A DNA stretch of 64,000 nt from Microbulbifer variabilis (GCF_020524905.1 NZ_JAIVKI010000019.1:1-64000); one strand, 5' to 3'. Positions 42,808 through 52,296 are shown, numbered from the stretch's first letter. Numbers and translations are program-made. The notes: generated from the letters alone by a model not told the origin.

Positions 42808-42990
42808 ACTCCTCGGATAGCTCAGTAGTTAATTGATGCCGGGATTTCATATTTAACTCATGGTATTACTGGAGTCATGAATTAATAGCACATCCGAGCA
42901 AGGAGTGTAAAGACTGCCATTACAGTAAGTTAGTGTGAGAAAGGTAAATGTCGTAGTTAATCTGGCCAACTTAAGTAAGCTTGCTCGGAT
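42808..42990 (+). promoter_or_regulatory. Structured leader of the EamA transporter gene with alternative helices
   Basis: Three segments can pair in two exclusive ways. A (ACTCCTCGGAT, 42808-42818) pairs with B (ATCCGAGCAAGGAGT, 42892-42906) through 11 bp with a 4-nt bulge. B's first 11 bases also pair perfectly with C (CTTGCTCGGAT, 42980-42990), which lies 9 nt before the Shine-Dalgarno of the transporter. Within A-B a further stem TTAATTGATG/CATGAATTAA occurs. The arrangement fits a translational switch or an attenuator. Confidence 0.4.
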
Positions 42991-43011
42991 ACTATCTTCA
43001 GGAGAAAAAAA

Positions 43012-43935
43012 TTGAATATAAAATTCGGTCAAGGAATTATTCTAACTATTTTAGCGATGCTCTGTATTGCTGGTATGGATGCTACTGGAAAATTGCTCGT
43101 ACAAAACTACCCTATTGTTGAAATCATGGTGATCCGTTTTGCGATATTTTTCTTAATTGTAATTCTTATAACTGGCCTAACGGGTCAGTTAAATAAAATT
43201 CGAAGTAACGTTATTGGCACCCAAGTGATACGGTCATTGTTGCTTGTGGTTGAGGTTACGGTTTTCATCATTGCTTTTAGTCTAATGCCTTTGGCTGATG
43301 TACATGCTATAGCAGCATTGGCACCATTGTTCGCTATTTTGATGGCTGGATGGTATCTGAACGAGAAGGTAGACAGAAGGAGCTGGGTTGCGGTGACGAT
43401 AGGCTTTATAGGTGCACTTGTTATTATTCGGCCTGGGCTAGGGGTTATGAGTTGGCATACTGTTATCCCCGTCAGCGGAGCGATCTTGTGGGCAACATAT
43501 CAAGTCCTTTCACGCCGAGTTGCCCAGTTTGATAGTTCCAATACGACGGTCTTCTATACCGCTTTGATTGGACTTCTGGTATTCGGGGCATTGGCGCCTT
43601 TTTATTGGATTGAACCAACATTGACAGGTTGGCAATTGCTGATTTTGAATGGGCTTCTTGGCGCAACGGGACACTATTTATTGATCAAAGCCTTGACCTT
43701 CGCACCAGCTTCTACTTTACAGCCCTTTAGTTATACCCTGTTATTTTGGGCTATAGTGATTGGTTTTATTATCTTTGGTGATCTGCCGGATAATCTTACC
43801 TTAATTGGAGCCGTAATAGTTTTGGGCGCAGGTATCTATGCTTCTGATGCCGGGCGTACAATGGGGAATCCCTTAAAACGTATACTCAAGAAGGAAAAGA
43901 GAAGTATTAGAAACACTTCAAATCCGGCAAATTGA
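43012..43935 (+). CDS. EamA/DMT-superfamily transporter
   Basis: 307 residues, ten hydrophobic helices in two EamA repeats (about 5-140 and 150-285), each ending with the repeat motif (LNEKVDRRSWVAVTIGFIGALVIIRPG; FGDLPDNLTLIGAVIVLGAGIY). Drug/metabolite transporter of the inner membrane, substrate unknown. The start is TTG 43012, with AGGAG 7 nt upstream. The 200-nt leader before it carries alternative base-pairing, so expression may respond to a ligand. Confidence 0.88.
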   Translation: MNIKFGQGIILTILAMLCIAGMDATGKLLVQNYPIVEIMVIRFAIFFLIVILITGLTGQLNKIRSNVIGTQVIRSLLLVVEVTVFIIAFSLMPLADVHAIAALAPLFAILMAGWYLNEKVDRRSWVAVTIGFIGALVIIRPGLGVMSWHTVIPVSGAILWATYQVLSRRVAQFDSSNTTVFYTALIGLLVFGALAPFYWIEPTLTGWQLLILNGLLGATGHYLLIKALTFAPASTLQPFSYTLLFWAIVIGFIIFGDLPDNLTLIGAVIVLGAGIYASDAGRTMGNPLKRILKKEKRSIRNTSNPAN

Positions 43936-43973
43936 TTCTTGTGATTCAGGATTGACTTAAATGCATTTATATA

Positions 43974-44232
43974 GGGAGTCTCTGAATATTTCCGAAATGT
44001 TTCTGCGGGCTATGAAGCTTGGTTTCAGATATTACTTGCAGAGAACGCCCATAGCCCTTTTTAGTATGTAACATAGCAGCTATAGTTTTCAAATCCAGCT
44101 CTATGGGGCTTTCAGAGCGATTCACACTCTGCGTTGCTACTTTTTGATGGGTCTGAACACTCTTGCGAAGCTGCACCTTCATTGCGAACCAGGCTTTAGG
44201 TCAGAGGTATCATTGAATGTTCAGAGGCTCCC
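43974..44232 (-). mobile_element. 259-bp MITE-like element or deleted insertion sequence
   Basis: Terminal inverted repeats GGGAGTCTCTGAATATT (43974) and its counterpart GGGAGCCTCTGAACATT on the other strand ending at 44232 agree at 15 of 17 positions; both ends are flanked by TA. The CTCTGAA core is shared with the ends of the IS5 element at 45.7 kb. A 71-codon minus-strand frame fills most of it but I cannot match it to a transposase. Probably a non-autonomous relative mobilised in trans. Confidence 0.6.
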
Positions 44233-44511
44233 TAGTAACTGATGTTGGAGCTATATATAATTTTTATAAGGTTATGATAGGATGTTCATTGCTTAACGAT
44301 TATCAATTTTGAGTTATTAGGTGATTGATTGCTAAAGCGGATCGTAATTAGTTACCGATAAATATTCCATCAGTAAGAATATTTATTAAACTATTTATTA
44401 GGTATTTATAATGCGTTGTTAAACTGATTTCTTTCTTTGGGTGATGTAAAGATATTTGTTGCTGGGTTGAATTAGTTGATTTTAAATCAATGGTCAATTA
44501 TAGGAAAAATT
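44233..44511. other. Gap, AT-rich
   Basis: About 280 bp between the MITE-like element and the glycosyltransferase gene, very AT-rich. It must hold the glycosyltransferase promoter; nothing specific seen. Confidence 0.35.
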
Positions 44512-45696
44512 ATGCATATCCTTATCCCGGTTTTCTTCAAGGCTCCACTTGGTGGTCTTCATTCGCATGTATATGCACAAGCAAGAGCAATCACTAAAGT
44601 AGGTTGGCGTTGCACAATATTATGTAAGCCTGGAATTTTCGCTCAGCAATGTCGTGATAATGGTCTGGATGTGATTGAGGATAATTTTAAAGATCCCTCT
44701 GGATCAGCAACTTGTATAACCAATGCATTTAAATTTGATATTGTACATGCACATCCATTTGCTTCTAGGGAAATAGGTCAGAGAATCGCTAAAATACTAA
44801 ATATACCAATTATGCTCACGATACATGGAAAATATATCGACTCTTTAGAAGAAGACTCCGATGATTTTAGCCGAATCTTTTGTGTGAGCCTTGGTGTGAG
44901 AGATCATCTTGTCAAAAAGGGAGTAAAAAATCTCCATAAGATTCTGATTTATCCAAATGCTGTTAATACAGAAGTATTTTATGGTGGCTATAGTGAGCGA
45001 TTAGATCGAGTGAAGGCAATTAGTAGTAATTTTCCGACTAGAATACTAGCAAAGGATCGAATGATTGTCTTTTCTTGCCGTATGGGGCCAGATAAAGAAT
45101 TTATTCTTAATTGTGTAATAGATACCTGGGCTTATCAGGTCAAGAATCGATTGACAACCTGGAATTGGCTAGTTGCGGGTGATGGGCCTGAAAGATCTCA
45201 ATTAGAGTCAGTTGCAATTGAATTAAATAAAGATCTTGGTCGGCAATGTATAACCTTCCTTGGTTGGCAGGATGAGGATAAGCTTAATAAAATTTATCAG
45301 TCTGCAGATTTGATAGTAGCTCCAGGTAGGAGTGCCCTTGATGGCTTGGGAAGTAATAGGCCTGTAATTGCAATTGGTTCTAAGGCATATATTGGTATTA
45401 TTGATGAGGAAAATTGGTATAAGGGTACTTATTCGAATTTTGGTGGCGTTGGAGATCGAGGATATATAAGTGGTGAGCTTTATAGGGATATTAATTCAAT
45501 AATCTATGACGATGAGCGGCTTGCTGTTCTTGGTAGACTTGGAAAACAGAAAATTTCATATTTCTATGATCAAAAGTACTGGGATAAGTGGCTCGTTAAT
45601 CAATATAGAGAAGTATTTGAGCTCCATAATAAACCTCTTTCTGGAGAAACTGATGCCAGCAAGGATCTTAGGGAGATCAACTATCAGCCAAACTAA
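44512..45696 (+). CDS. GT4-type glycosyltransferase
   Basis: 394 residues from ATG 44512 (AGGA 6-9 nt upstream; in-frame TTG 44476 is also possible). GT-B fold: N-terminal MHILIPVFFKAPLGGLHSHVYAQARAIT with the GG-H acceptor motif, DIVHAHPFASREIG, then the C-terminal donor domain VFSCRMGPDKEFIL, WLVAGDGPERSQLE, FLGWQDEDKLNKIYQSADLIVAPGRSALDGLGSNRPVIA (E replaced by SALDG near the usual EGxG region). The sugar and acceptor are unknown. It is alone, AT-rich, and next to two mobile elements, so horizontal acquisition is likely. Confidence 0.8.
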   Translation: MHILIPVFFKAPLGGLHSHVYAQARAITKVGWRCTILCKPGIFAQQCRDNGLDVIEDNFKDPSGSATCITNAFKFDIVHAHPFASREIGQRIAKILNIPIMLTIHGKYIDSLEEDSDDFSRIFCVSLGVRDHLVKKGVKNLHKILIYPNAVNTEVFYGGYSERLDRVKAISSNFPTRILAKDRMIVFSCRMGPDKEFILNCVIDTWAYQVKNRLTTWNWLVAGDGPERSQLESVAIELNKDLGRQCITFLGWQDEDKLNKIYQSADLIVAPGRSALDGLGSNRPVIAIGSKAYIGIIDEENWYKGTYSNFGGVGDRGYISGELYRDINSIIYDDERLAVLGRLGKQKISYFYDQKYWDKWLVNQYREVFELHNKPLSGETDASKDLREINYQPN

Positions 45697-45720
45697 TCTC
45701 TCTTGTCCTGATCTATTTAG

Positions 45721-46888
45721 GGATCCTCTGAAAAATCAGCCTTTAGCCTTGCATCAAGCTTCCTATAGCTAAAAATGCCTATTTTTTACTCGAAATTCTA
45801 CTTTCTATACATAGTTATCTCCATTTTTTCTGCCTTAGATCCGCGTTTGGCGAATTTAAGGCACACTGACCCTAGGTCAGCAGATACTTTTTCCCAATTA
45901 GTATGTTGGTAAAGCCAGCCAGCAGAAATAAGCGCTGAGAGTTTTTTTCTAAACCTCGATAGCGTACTTTGCCATACCCGAAGATATTTTTAATATATCG
46001 GAATGGGTGTTCTACTTTTGCCCTAATTTGCGCCTTTATTTTTTCTACCTTTCGTAACTCAGTTCGGCACGGGCGATGCTTCAGGCGACTACGCTTCTCT
46101 GCAATATGCCACTCCACATCTTTAGATTTTAGCTCCTCTCGCTTTTCTGCACCCGTGTAGCCAGAATCCCCCCAAACTCGCTTCTCTTTACCATGCAGCA
46201 ATTTGCCTGTTGCAGTAATGTCATGTTGGTTAGCGGCTGTTGTGTCGAGGCTATGTATGAGTCCGAGGGTGTCATCTGTACCGATATGCATCTTCATCCC
46301 GAAATGCCACTGATTACCTTTTTTAGTTTGGTGCATTTCTGGGTCGCGCTTCTTCTTTTTGTTCTTAGTTGAAGTTGGAGCGGAAATAATAGTGGCATCT
46401 ACATTGGTACCTTCATGCAGTGCCATGCCATTCTCAGCGAGGTGTTCATTAATTTCCCCAAACAGAATTGTACTCAGCTGATTCGACTCTAATAAGTGGC
46501 GAAAGTTAAGAATCGTTGTCTCATCGGGAATTGGACCGCTCAGAGTCAACCCGGCAAAGTTACGCATAGAATCAATCTCAAATAGCGCATCTTCCATAGC
46601 CGGATCACTGAGATTGTAAAACAACTGCATACAATGAATGCGCAGCATGACACTCAATGGATAAGGCTGCCGGCCATGCTTGCCCCGTGGATAACAAGGC
46701 GCTATTTGAGCTTCTAGTCGCTGCCATGGGATGAGGGCATTCATCTAAGAAAGAAACTTCTCTCGGCGAGTTATACGACGTTTGAGCTTGTATTCTGCTT
46801 CGGCAAAGGTGACTTGGTGCATGATCTATCGTAGCCTTGACGGATAGCCTAATACTACCAAATTGACTGGGAATTATTCAGAGGTTCC
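45721..46888 (-). mobile_element. Complete IS5-family insertion sequence with 4-bp target duplication
   Basis: 1168 bp. Ends GGATCCTCTGAAAAAT (45721-45736) and, on the other strand, GGAACCTCTGAATAAT (46888-46873): 14 of 16 identical. TTAG flanks both sides (45717-45720 and 46889-46892), a YTAR target duplication as expected for IS5. The transposase is on the minus strand. It inserted 24 bp after the glycosyltransferase stop, so it breaks no gene. Confidence 0.92.
45872..46744 (-). CDS. IS5-family transposase (DDE), N-terminal part separated by an in-frame TAG
   Basis: 290 residues: IPWQRLEAQIAPCYPRGKHGRQPYPLSVMLRIHCMQLFYNLSDPAMEDAL, the first catalytic Asp in EGTNVDATIISAP, LIHSLDTTAANQHD, VWGDSGYTGAEKR with the second Asp, and KVEHPFRYIKNIFGYGKVRYRGL with the Glu. 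The normal IS5 N-terminus MHQVTFAEAEYKLKRRITRREKFLS lies directly upstream in the same frame (46822-46748) but is followed by TAG at 46747-46745 instead of an Arg-type codon. The element may thus be inactive, or use the internal ATG 46744. Confidence 0.9.
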   Translation of the reverse strand: MNALIPWQRLEAQIAPCYPRGKHGRQPYPLSVMLRIHCMQLFYNLSDPAMEDALFEIDSMRNFAGLTLSGPIPDETTILNFRHLLESNQLSTILFGEINEHLAENGMALHEGTNVDATIISAPTSTKNKKKKRDPEMHQTKKGNQWHFGMKMHIGTDDTLGLIHSLDTTAANQHDITATGKLLHGKEKRVWGDSGYTGAEKREELKSKDVEWHIAEKRSRLKHRPCRTELRKVEKIKAQIRAKVEHPFRYIKNIFGYGKVRYRGLEKNSQRLFLLAGFTNILIGKKYLLT

Positions 46889-46892
46889 TTAG

Positions 46893-47424
46893 TTTCTATT
46901 TTTGTGAGAAGTGACTACATATTGAAGGCTCTTACTCTACCAATATAACTAAAGTGTTATCCATATAAGGCAGGCTGCATCTAATCTAGAAGCAAATCGA
47001 ATATTCATATTAGTTCTGAAGATGAGTAGTGATTATGTTATGGCTGGAAGAGGGTTCCCTTTTCTCTAAGCAGTATTGTCGGTGTATCTAGCTGATCTTG
47101 ACGCTAACTTTTGGGTAATATTTGCATGTTAAAAGTTATAATTTCTTTTGAAATTTAAAATGTTCAGTTAACCTTAAAGTAAATATAATTTAGTATATTA
47201 ACGACGCCGCATTTTTAATGATTATAATATTTTCTTGTGACTTCATTGTCCAGGCTTTGCCTAGCTGCAGATCGATCTCTTCGGGAAAGGTTATTTCAAG
47301 TAAACTATTTCGATAATTGTTAGATTTTTTTGATTTATTTATTTATTTATGATTGTACGCAAGTATCGATATGAATTGATTTTTTATCATAAAGCTGGAA
47401 GTAGTATTAAAAAAAGAGCCACCA
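46893..47424. other. Gap, AT-rich
   Basis: About 530 bp between the insertion sequence and the DUF389 gene with T- and A-runs (for example ATTT repeats near 47330-47350). No ORF or hairpin of note; presumably the remaining half of the intergenic region split by the IS element. Confidence 0.4.
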
Positions 47425-48399
47425 TTGAAATATGTTGAAATAATTGCTAATGCTGGAAGTCATAACACTATCTCAGCAATTGCAAAAAAGGTTAAGGCAG
47501 TAGATTTCCGTATCGGGGTTATAGGGGATGATGGCATGCAGCAAATGCGCATGCTTGTCGACGATAACAGGCTTCAAGAAACCCTGGATACACTACAAAC
47601 TATCTTGGGGGCACAGCAAGGTGTTCGTATAATAGTTTTGCAGGTCTATGCCGATCTACCGAAAGATAAGGCGGAGACAAAAAAAGAGATTGTATCAGCA
47701 AGTATTATTCGCGAATCTCTATATCAGGACATTGAAAGAGGAGCGCGTCTCGATTCCAATTATTTACTATTAGTTATTCTAGCGACGACGGTAGCAGCTA
47801 TAGGGTTAATAGAGAATAACGTCGCAGTTGTTATAGGAGCTATGGTAATTGCTCCTTTATTGGGGCCAAACCTTGCTCTTAGTCTTGGTACCGCTCTTGG
47901 TGATGGCGAGTTAATACTGAATTCAATTAAAACTCTCTCTATTGGAATTATTATTGCCATCGGAATGTCTGTGTGGATTGGATTGCTGTGGCCTGGGCAA
48001 TTCGATAATCATGAAATCATGTCTCGGACGAGTGCAAGTTTAGATTCAATCGCTTTGGCACTGGCATCTGGAGCAGCGGCTACCCTCTCTTTAACTACAG
48101 GATTATCTGGTGTTTTAGTTGGAGTAATGGTCGCAGTGGCACTACTTCCACCCGCAGTAACGATGGGTATTATGATTGGTAGTGGGCAGACGCATTTAGC
48201 TAGCGGTGCAGGATTGTTGCTTGCCATTAATATCGTCTGTGTTAATTTGGCCAGTAAAACTGTATTTCTGTTTAAAGGTGTTAGCCCAAGAACCTGGATT
48301 GAAAAAAAGAAAGCTAGTAAAGCGATGAGGCGTTATATTCTTGGATGGGTATCCACTTTAACCGCACTTATGACTTTTATTTTTTTCAAAGGTTATTGA
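47425..48399 (+). CDS. DUF389 (TIGR00341) membrane protein
   Basis: 324 residues. N-terminal soluble domain (about 1-95, ferredoxin-like) followed by a short linker and six or so helices carrying family motifs: IENNVAVVIGAMVIAPLLGPNLALSLGTALGD, ASGAAATLSLTTGLSGVLVGVMVAVALLPPAVTMG. Conserved in cyanobacteria and proteobacteria; function unknown, transporter-like. The start is TTG 47425, as no ATG is in frame after the upstream stop at 47377. The stop is followed by four TGAT repeats. Confidence 0.88.
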   Translation: MKYVEIIANAGSHNTISAIAKKVKAVDFRIGVIGDDGMQQMRMLVDDNRLQETLDTLQTILGAQQGVRIIVLQVYADLPKDKAETKKEIVSASIIRESLYQDIERGARLDSNYLLLVILATTVAAIGLIENNVAVVIGAMVIAPLLGPNLALSLGTALGDGELILNSIKTLSIGIIIAIGMSVWIGLLWPGQFDNHEIMSRTSASLDSIALALASGAAATLSLTTGLSGVLVGVMVAVALLPPAVTMGIMIGSGQTHLASGAGLLLAINIVCVNLASKTVFLFKGVSPRTWIEKKKASKAMRRYILGWVSTLTALMTFIFFKGY

Positions 48400-48698
48400 T
48401 TGATTGATTGATTGTTAGCCAATAAAAATAACGGTTGAGGGTATTTTAAACAGAATTAATATATGGCTTCTAAAAGGTATATCATTTTAATGGAAGTCAT
48501 ATATTGAATCTATGTTTGTGGATATGGGTGACGCTTCCATAAGGACTTGCTAATTTTCTGTAACTTATTTTATTGTGTCTTTTACTTGCCAATATTAACT
48601 AACAAAAGTTTGAGTGGATGACGAAGGTGTATTATTTTTTGAAGTCTATTTAAAGATAACCAAATCCCTAAACTAATGCAGAATATTTTCTAGGTTTG
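48400..48698. other. Gap with a short TGAT microsatellite
   Basis: 299 bp between convergent genes. The DUF389 stop codon is part of TTGATTGATTGATTGATTG (about 48395-48413). No strong terminator seen. Confidence 0.4.
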
Positions 48699-49103
48699 TC
48701 ATGGTTCGCTACCTGTTCGATAACGCATAGTCATTTGACCGATTGCGATTAGAGTACCTACGCTGTCATACACTTCAGTACAAGAATAAAATATTTTTCT
48801 TCCAGAGCTGGTTAACTTACCTATGGCCCTTAACTGATTAGTTTTGGCCATACCAGTGAAGCTGGTGGTCAGAGAGAGTGTGAGGGATTTCCTTTGATGA
48901 TTTGGTTTTGGACAATAGAGGCCGCAGTAGGAGCCAGCGATATCTATTAAGGTTGTGATAAAGCCTCCATGTGGCAATCCTTGACTATTCATATGTTCGG
49001 CTCGTACAGTAGCGCTGATTACTACATGACCTTCTTGCCACTCATCTATTTGTATGCCTAAATGATTATTAAAAGGTGGTTGCTTTTTATACTGATAAAT
49101 CAT
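48699..49103 (-). CDS. PaaI-family hotdog-fold thioesterase
   Basis: 134 residues, hotdog fold with the PaaI-type signature HMNSQGLPHGGFITTLIDIAGSY (HGG at about 46-48, Asp near 54). It hydrolyses acyl-CoA thioesters. It lies upstream of nothing on its strand; the EamA exporter gene ends 21 nt before its start, so they may form one unit with the adjacent fatty-acid genes. Confidence 0.87.
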   Translation of the reverse strand: MIYQYKKQPPFNNHLGIQIDEWQEGHVVISATVRAEHMNSQGLPHGGFITTLIDIAGSYCGLYCPKPNHQRKSLTLSLTTSFTGMAKTNQLRAIGKLTSSGRKIFYSCTEVYDSVGTLIAIGQMTMRYRTGSEP

Positions 49104-49124
49104 CCGCTATTACCTTAGTGGATA

Positions 49125-50102
49125 CTATTTAGAGGAGTAATTTATTTGGAATGTTTCTTTAGTGGAGACGTATACGGTTAGGAGCCCTGCAGTAATTACG
49201 ACAAATGTTCCCACCACCGCAGTCGTATTGGGAATGTTCTGCCAAATTAACCAACCGAGAATACCGGCAATTACTACACTAAAATAATTGATTGGAGACA
49301 CTACACTAGGTTTCGCATAGCTATATGCTTTAGTATAGAGCCAAATAGCCAGCAACATGGATATGCCATTAAAAGCCAAGTAGGGTAGGGTCCACATTGG
49401 TATTGGTTGCCAATAGTAGATAGCAAATGGCAGGCTACAGATGAAGGAAATCAAGATATAGTAAAATAATATCAGGCTGGCTCGGTCTGTACGTGAAAGA
49501 ATACGTGTGCCTACCATGGAAGTAGCAAGAGTCAGTCCAGATAATAGTCCAAAGATATGGCCACTATTGATGCCATTAATATCGGGTTGTAAAATTAAAG
49601 TGATGCCTAGGAGTCCGATTAAAATTGGAAACCAGCGTGAAACCGGTATTTGCGAGCGCGTCCAAAGCCAGGCCACAATTGGAACAAAAATAGGTGCGGC
49701 ATTACGCAGTAAGCTTGCCTCCATCAGGGAAATACGGCTAAGTGCACTAAAATAAGTAAAGAAGCATAGCCAGCCTGCAACTCCCCGCAATAGATGAGCT
49801 TTCCAAAATTGTGTCTTGAGCCCTTGTTTTGTTTGGCGCACAAGCCATGGAGCTAACAAGAATAGACAAATACTGTACTGGCTGAGGACTATCAGTGGTA
49901 CGGGTACGCTTGGCGATATCCATTTATTTGCAGCGGCAGCACTACTGGCTACTATGGTAGTAGCAAATGCGAAGCCTACCCCCTTCCAATTATTATTATT
50001 GACTTCGAAATCTCTAAGTTGATTTTGTAGTGCTGGCTGCATTTTAGCCTTTGTATGGTTTGATTGGATTTGTATTTCTGTGGAAATTTCAGGCCTATTC
50101 AT
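49125..50102 (-). CDS. EamA/DMT-superfamily transporter
   Basis: 325 residues. After a hydrophilic N-terminus of about 40 residues come ten helices in two EamA units (FAFATTIVASSAAAANKWIS; LLRGVAGWLCFFTYFSALSRISLMEASLLRNAAPIFVPIVAW; ISMLLAIWLYTKAYSYAKPSVVSPINYFSVVIAGILGWLIW). Inner-membrane exporter of unknown substrate. The true start may be ATG 50042, as the first 20 residues are not family-like. It is followed by the thioesterase gene 21 nt later on the same strand. Confidence 0.85.
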   Translation of the reverse strand: MNRPEISTEIQIQSNHTKAKMQPALQNQLRDFEVNNNNWKGVGFAFATTIVASSAAAANKWISPSVPVPLIVLSQYSICLFLLAPWLVRQTKQGLKTQFWKAHLLRGVAGWLCFFTYFSALSRISLMEASLLRNAAPIFVPIVAWLWTRSQIPVSRWFPILIGLLGITLILQPDINGINSGHIFGLLSGLTLATSMVGTRILSRTDRASLILFYYILISFICSLPFAIYYWQPIPMWTLPYLAFNGISMLLAIWLYTKAYSYAKPSVVSPINYFSVVIAGILGWLIWQNIPNTTAVVGTFVVITAGLLTVYVSTKETFQINYSSK

Positions 50103-50193
50103 ACTCCAGCCGATTTTAAATTTTCCTATGGCGTGAATTCACTAAAAAGGGAGAATTGGCGCATTAGCCAGATTCTCCCTCTGGCGAAGAAAA

Positions 50194-52296
50194 CTAACTT
50201 TGATCGTTAGCCCAATTGGTAAATGTCCTGCCTTCAAGTGCCAGCCGGACAAGTAAGGGCGCTGGTGTCCAGTTTTCTTCACCGTGTTGATTTCGAAGTG
50301 CGCAAAGGGAATCGTAGACTTTTGCTAGCCCAATACTGTCAGCGTAGTGCATGGGGCCACCCCGGTGGGCTGGGAAACCATAGCCATAAACATATACAAC
50401 ATCTATATCGCTGGGGCGTTGGGCTATACCATCCTCCAAGATTTTAGCACCTTCATTAATCATGGCGAATATAAGCCGATTAACAATTTCATCGTTAGGA
50501 ATTGGCCGTCGCACGACTCCTTGGGCCTTTGCTTGGGCCTCAATTATCTCCAGCACTTCTGGGTCGTTCTTACGTTTACGGGTATCAGGATCGTAGCGAT
50601 AATAGCCGGTCCCACTTTTCTGACCAAGACGGCCCATTTCTACCAAGGCATCTGCAATACAAAAGGTTTTAGGATCCCCCTTTTGAGCTTTACTCATTCC
50701 CTGGCGAGCCTTATAGCCTACATCCAAGCCAGCTAAGTCAGCTACAGCCATCGGGCCCATCGCCATGCCCCAAGATTGCATTGCAGTATCAATTTGATCT
50801 GGAGTTGCTCCCTCTATCAAGCAAAGCTGAGCTTCACGGGCATAAGGAAGCAGCATACGATTGCCGATAAACCCATAACAGTTTCCAGCTAGTACAGGGA
50901 TTTTCTTGATGGTTTTTGCTAGTTGCATCGCTGTAGCAATTACCTGGTAGGAACTTTTTGAGCCACGAACTACTTCGAGTAGTTTCATAACATTGGCGGG
51001 GCTGAAGAAATGTAAACCGATAACATCTTGAGGCCTGTTAGTTGCTGCAGCAATCTGGTCGATATCCTGGAAAGATGTATTTGTTGAGAGAATTGTACCG
51101 GGTTTACAGTTTTGATCCAGCTCAGAAAAAATTTCCTGTTTGAGCTCCATATTTTCAAATACAGCCTCGATAACCAAGTCTACCTCTGCTAGCTCTGAAT
51201 AATCAGTTATCCCTTTTATCAATGAGAGGCAGTGTATTTTTTGTTCAACTGTAAGTTTCCCCTTTTGAACACTTAAATTGTAATTATTTTCTACTGCCTT
51301 TATGGCCTTCTCAATAGAAGGCTGATTGATTTCTAGCAGTTTGACTGGAATATTGGCATTAGCGAAACTCATAGCGATACCTCCACCCATAGTGCCGCCG
51401 CCAATAATACCGACGCTATTAATCTCCCTGGTGGAAGTATCTTTAGGTAATCCTTGTATTTTTTTTGCTTTGCGCTCGGCAAAGAACAAATGTCTTAATG
51501 CTGCAGATTGATCGGAGAGCAGGCATTCAATAAACAGATCTAGCTCTTTCGTTAGTCCCTCATCGAATGGTAGTAAAGTTGCCGCTTCCACACAACTGAC
51601 AATGTGTTGGGGGGCAAGCTGACTGTGTGCTTCTATTTCCAGCCGCTTACGAAAATCGTCAAATATACCTTTTGGGATGCTGGTAGTATCTATGGATATA
51701 TCCCTAACCCGCCGCAGGGGCGCATTGTGATCAATGAGTTCTCGAGCAAAGGAAAGGGCCCCATTTAAAAGATCATCATTGATTACCTGGTCAATTAGAT
51801 TCATCTCAGCAGCTTTTATGGCCGTAACCGGTGTGCCATTAGTGATAAGCTCCAATGCGGAGGTAACGCCGGCTAAGCGTGGAACACGTTGTGTACCACC
51901 GGCCCCTGGGAGTAATCCCAATTTAACTTCAGGTAGGCCGACTTTTGCAGATGCCAAAGCGCAGCGATAGTGACATGCCAGTGCCACCTCAAAGCCACCT
52001 CCTAATGCGGTACCATGTATAGCGGCAATCACTGGTTTATTTGAATTTTCTATTTCCGCAATAACTTCAGATAGCGCTGGTGGCTGTGGAGGTTTGCTAA
52101 ATTCAGTAATATCGGCACCAGCGATAAAAGTATCTCCATCGCATAGTAATATCAGTACTTTAGATGCATCATTCTGAGCGTTCTTGATAACTCCCCAGAT
52201 ACCTTCTCGCACTCCATTTGAAAGGGCATTGACAGGGGGATTATTTAATCTAATAACCCCTATATCACCAATGACTTCGTAGTTTACGATAGACAT
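50194..52296 (-). CDS. Bifunctional enoyl-CoA hydratase/3-hydroxyacyl-CoA dehydrogenase (FadB/FadJ-like)
   Basis: 700 residues. N-terminal crotonase domain (about 1-190: NPPVNALSNGVREGIWG, FIAGADITEF, IHGTALGGGFEVALACHYRCA, GLLPGAGGTQRVPRLAG) and then a 3-hydroxyacyl-CoA dehydrogenase with NAD-binding GGGTMGGGIAMSFANANIPV (about 295-315), SNTSFQDIDQIA, GLHFFSPANVMKLLEVV and C-terminal domains. It performs two consecutive beta-oxidation steps. Shorter than E. coli FadB (729), similar to the peroxisomal-type trifunctional-like enzyme lacking the isomerase region. The first gene of its unit is probably the acyl-CoA ligase 76 nt upstream. Confidence 0.88.
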   Translation of the reverse strand: MSIVNYEVIGDIGVIRLNNPPVNALSNGVREGIWGVIKNAQNDASKVLILLCDGDTFIAGADITEFSKPPQPPALSEVIAEIENSNKPVIAAIHGTALGGGFEVALACHYRCALASAKVGLPEVKLGLLPGAGGTQRVPRLAGVTSALELITNGTPVTAIKAAEMNLIDQVINDDLLNGALSFARELIDHNAPLRRVRDISIDTTSIPKGIFDDFRKRLEIEAHSQLAPQHIVSCVEAATLLPFDEGLTKELDLFIECLLSDQSAALRHLFFAERKAKKIQGLPKDTSTREINSVGIIGGGTMGGGIAMSFANANIPVKLLEINQPSIEKAIKAVENNYNLSVQKGKLTVEQKIHCLSLIKGITDYSELAEVDLVIEAVFENMELKQEIFSELDQNCKPGTILSTNTSFQDIDQIAAATNRPQDVIGLHFFSPANVMKLLEVVRGSKSSYQVIATAMQLAKTIKKIPVLAGNCYGFIGNRMLLPYAREAQLCLIEGATPDQIDTAMQSWGMAMGPMAVADLAGLDVGYKARQGMSKAQKGDPKTFCIADALVEMGRLGQKSGTGYYRYDPDTRKRKNDPEVLEIIEAQAKAQGVVRRPIPNDEIVNRLIFAMINEGAKILEDGIAQRPSDIDVVYVYGYGFPAHRGGPMHYADSIGLAKVYDSLCALRNQHGEENWTPAPLLVRLALEGRTFTNWANDQS

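Noticed and set aside
42809-42840. tRNA-like stretch GGATAGCTCAGTAGTTA
   Set aside because: The D-arm resemblance is not followed by a matching D-stem, anticodon arm, T-arm (GTTCRA) or paired acceptor; it is part of the leader structure instead.
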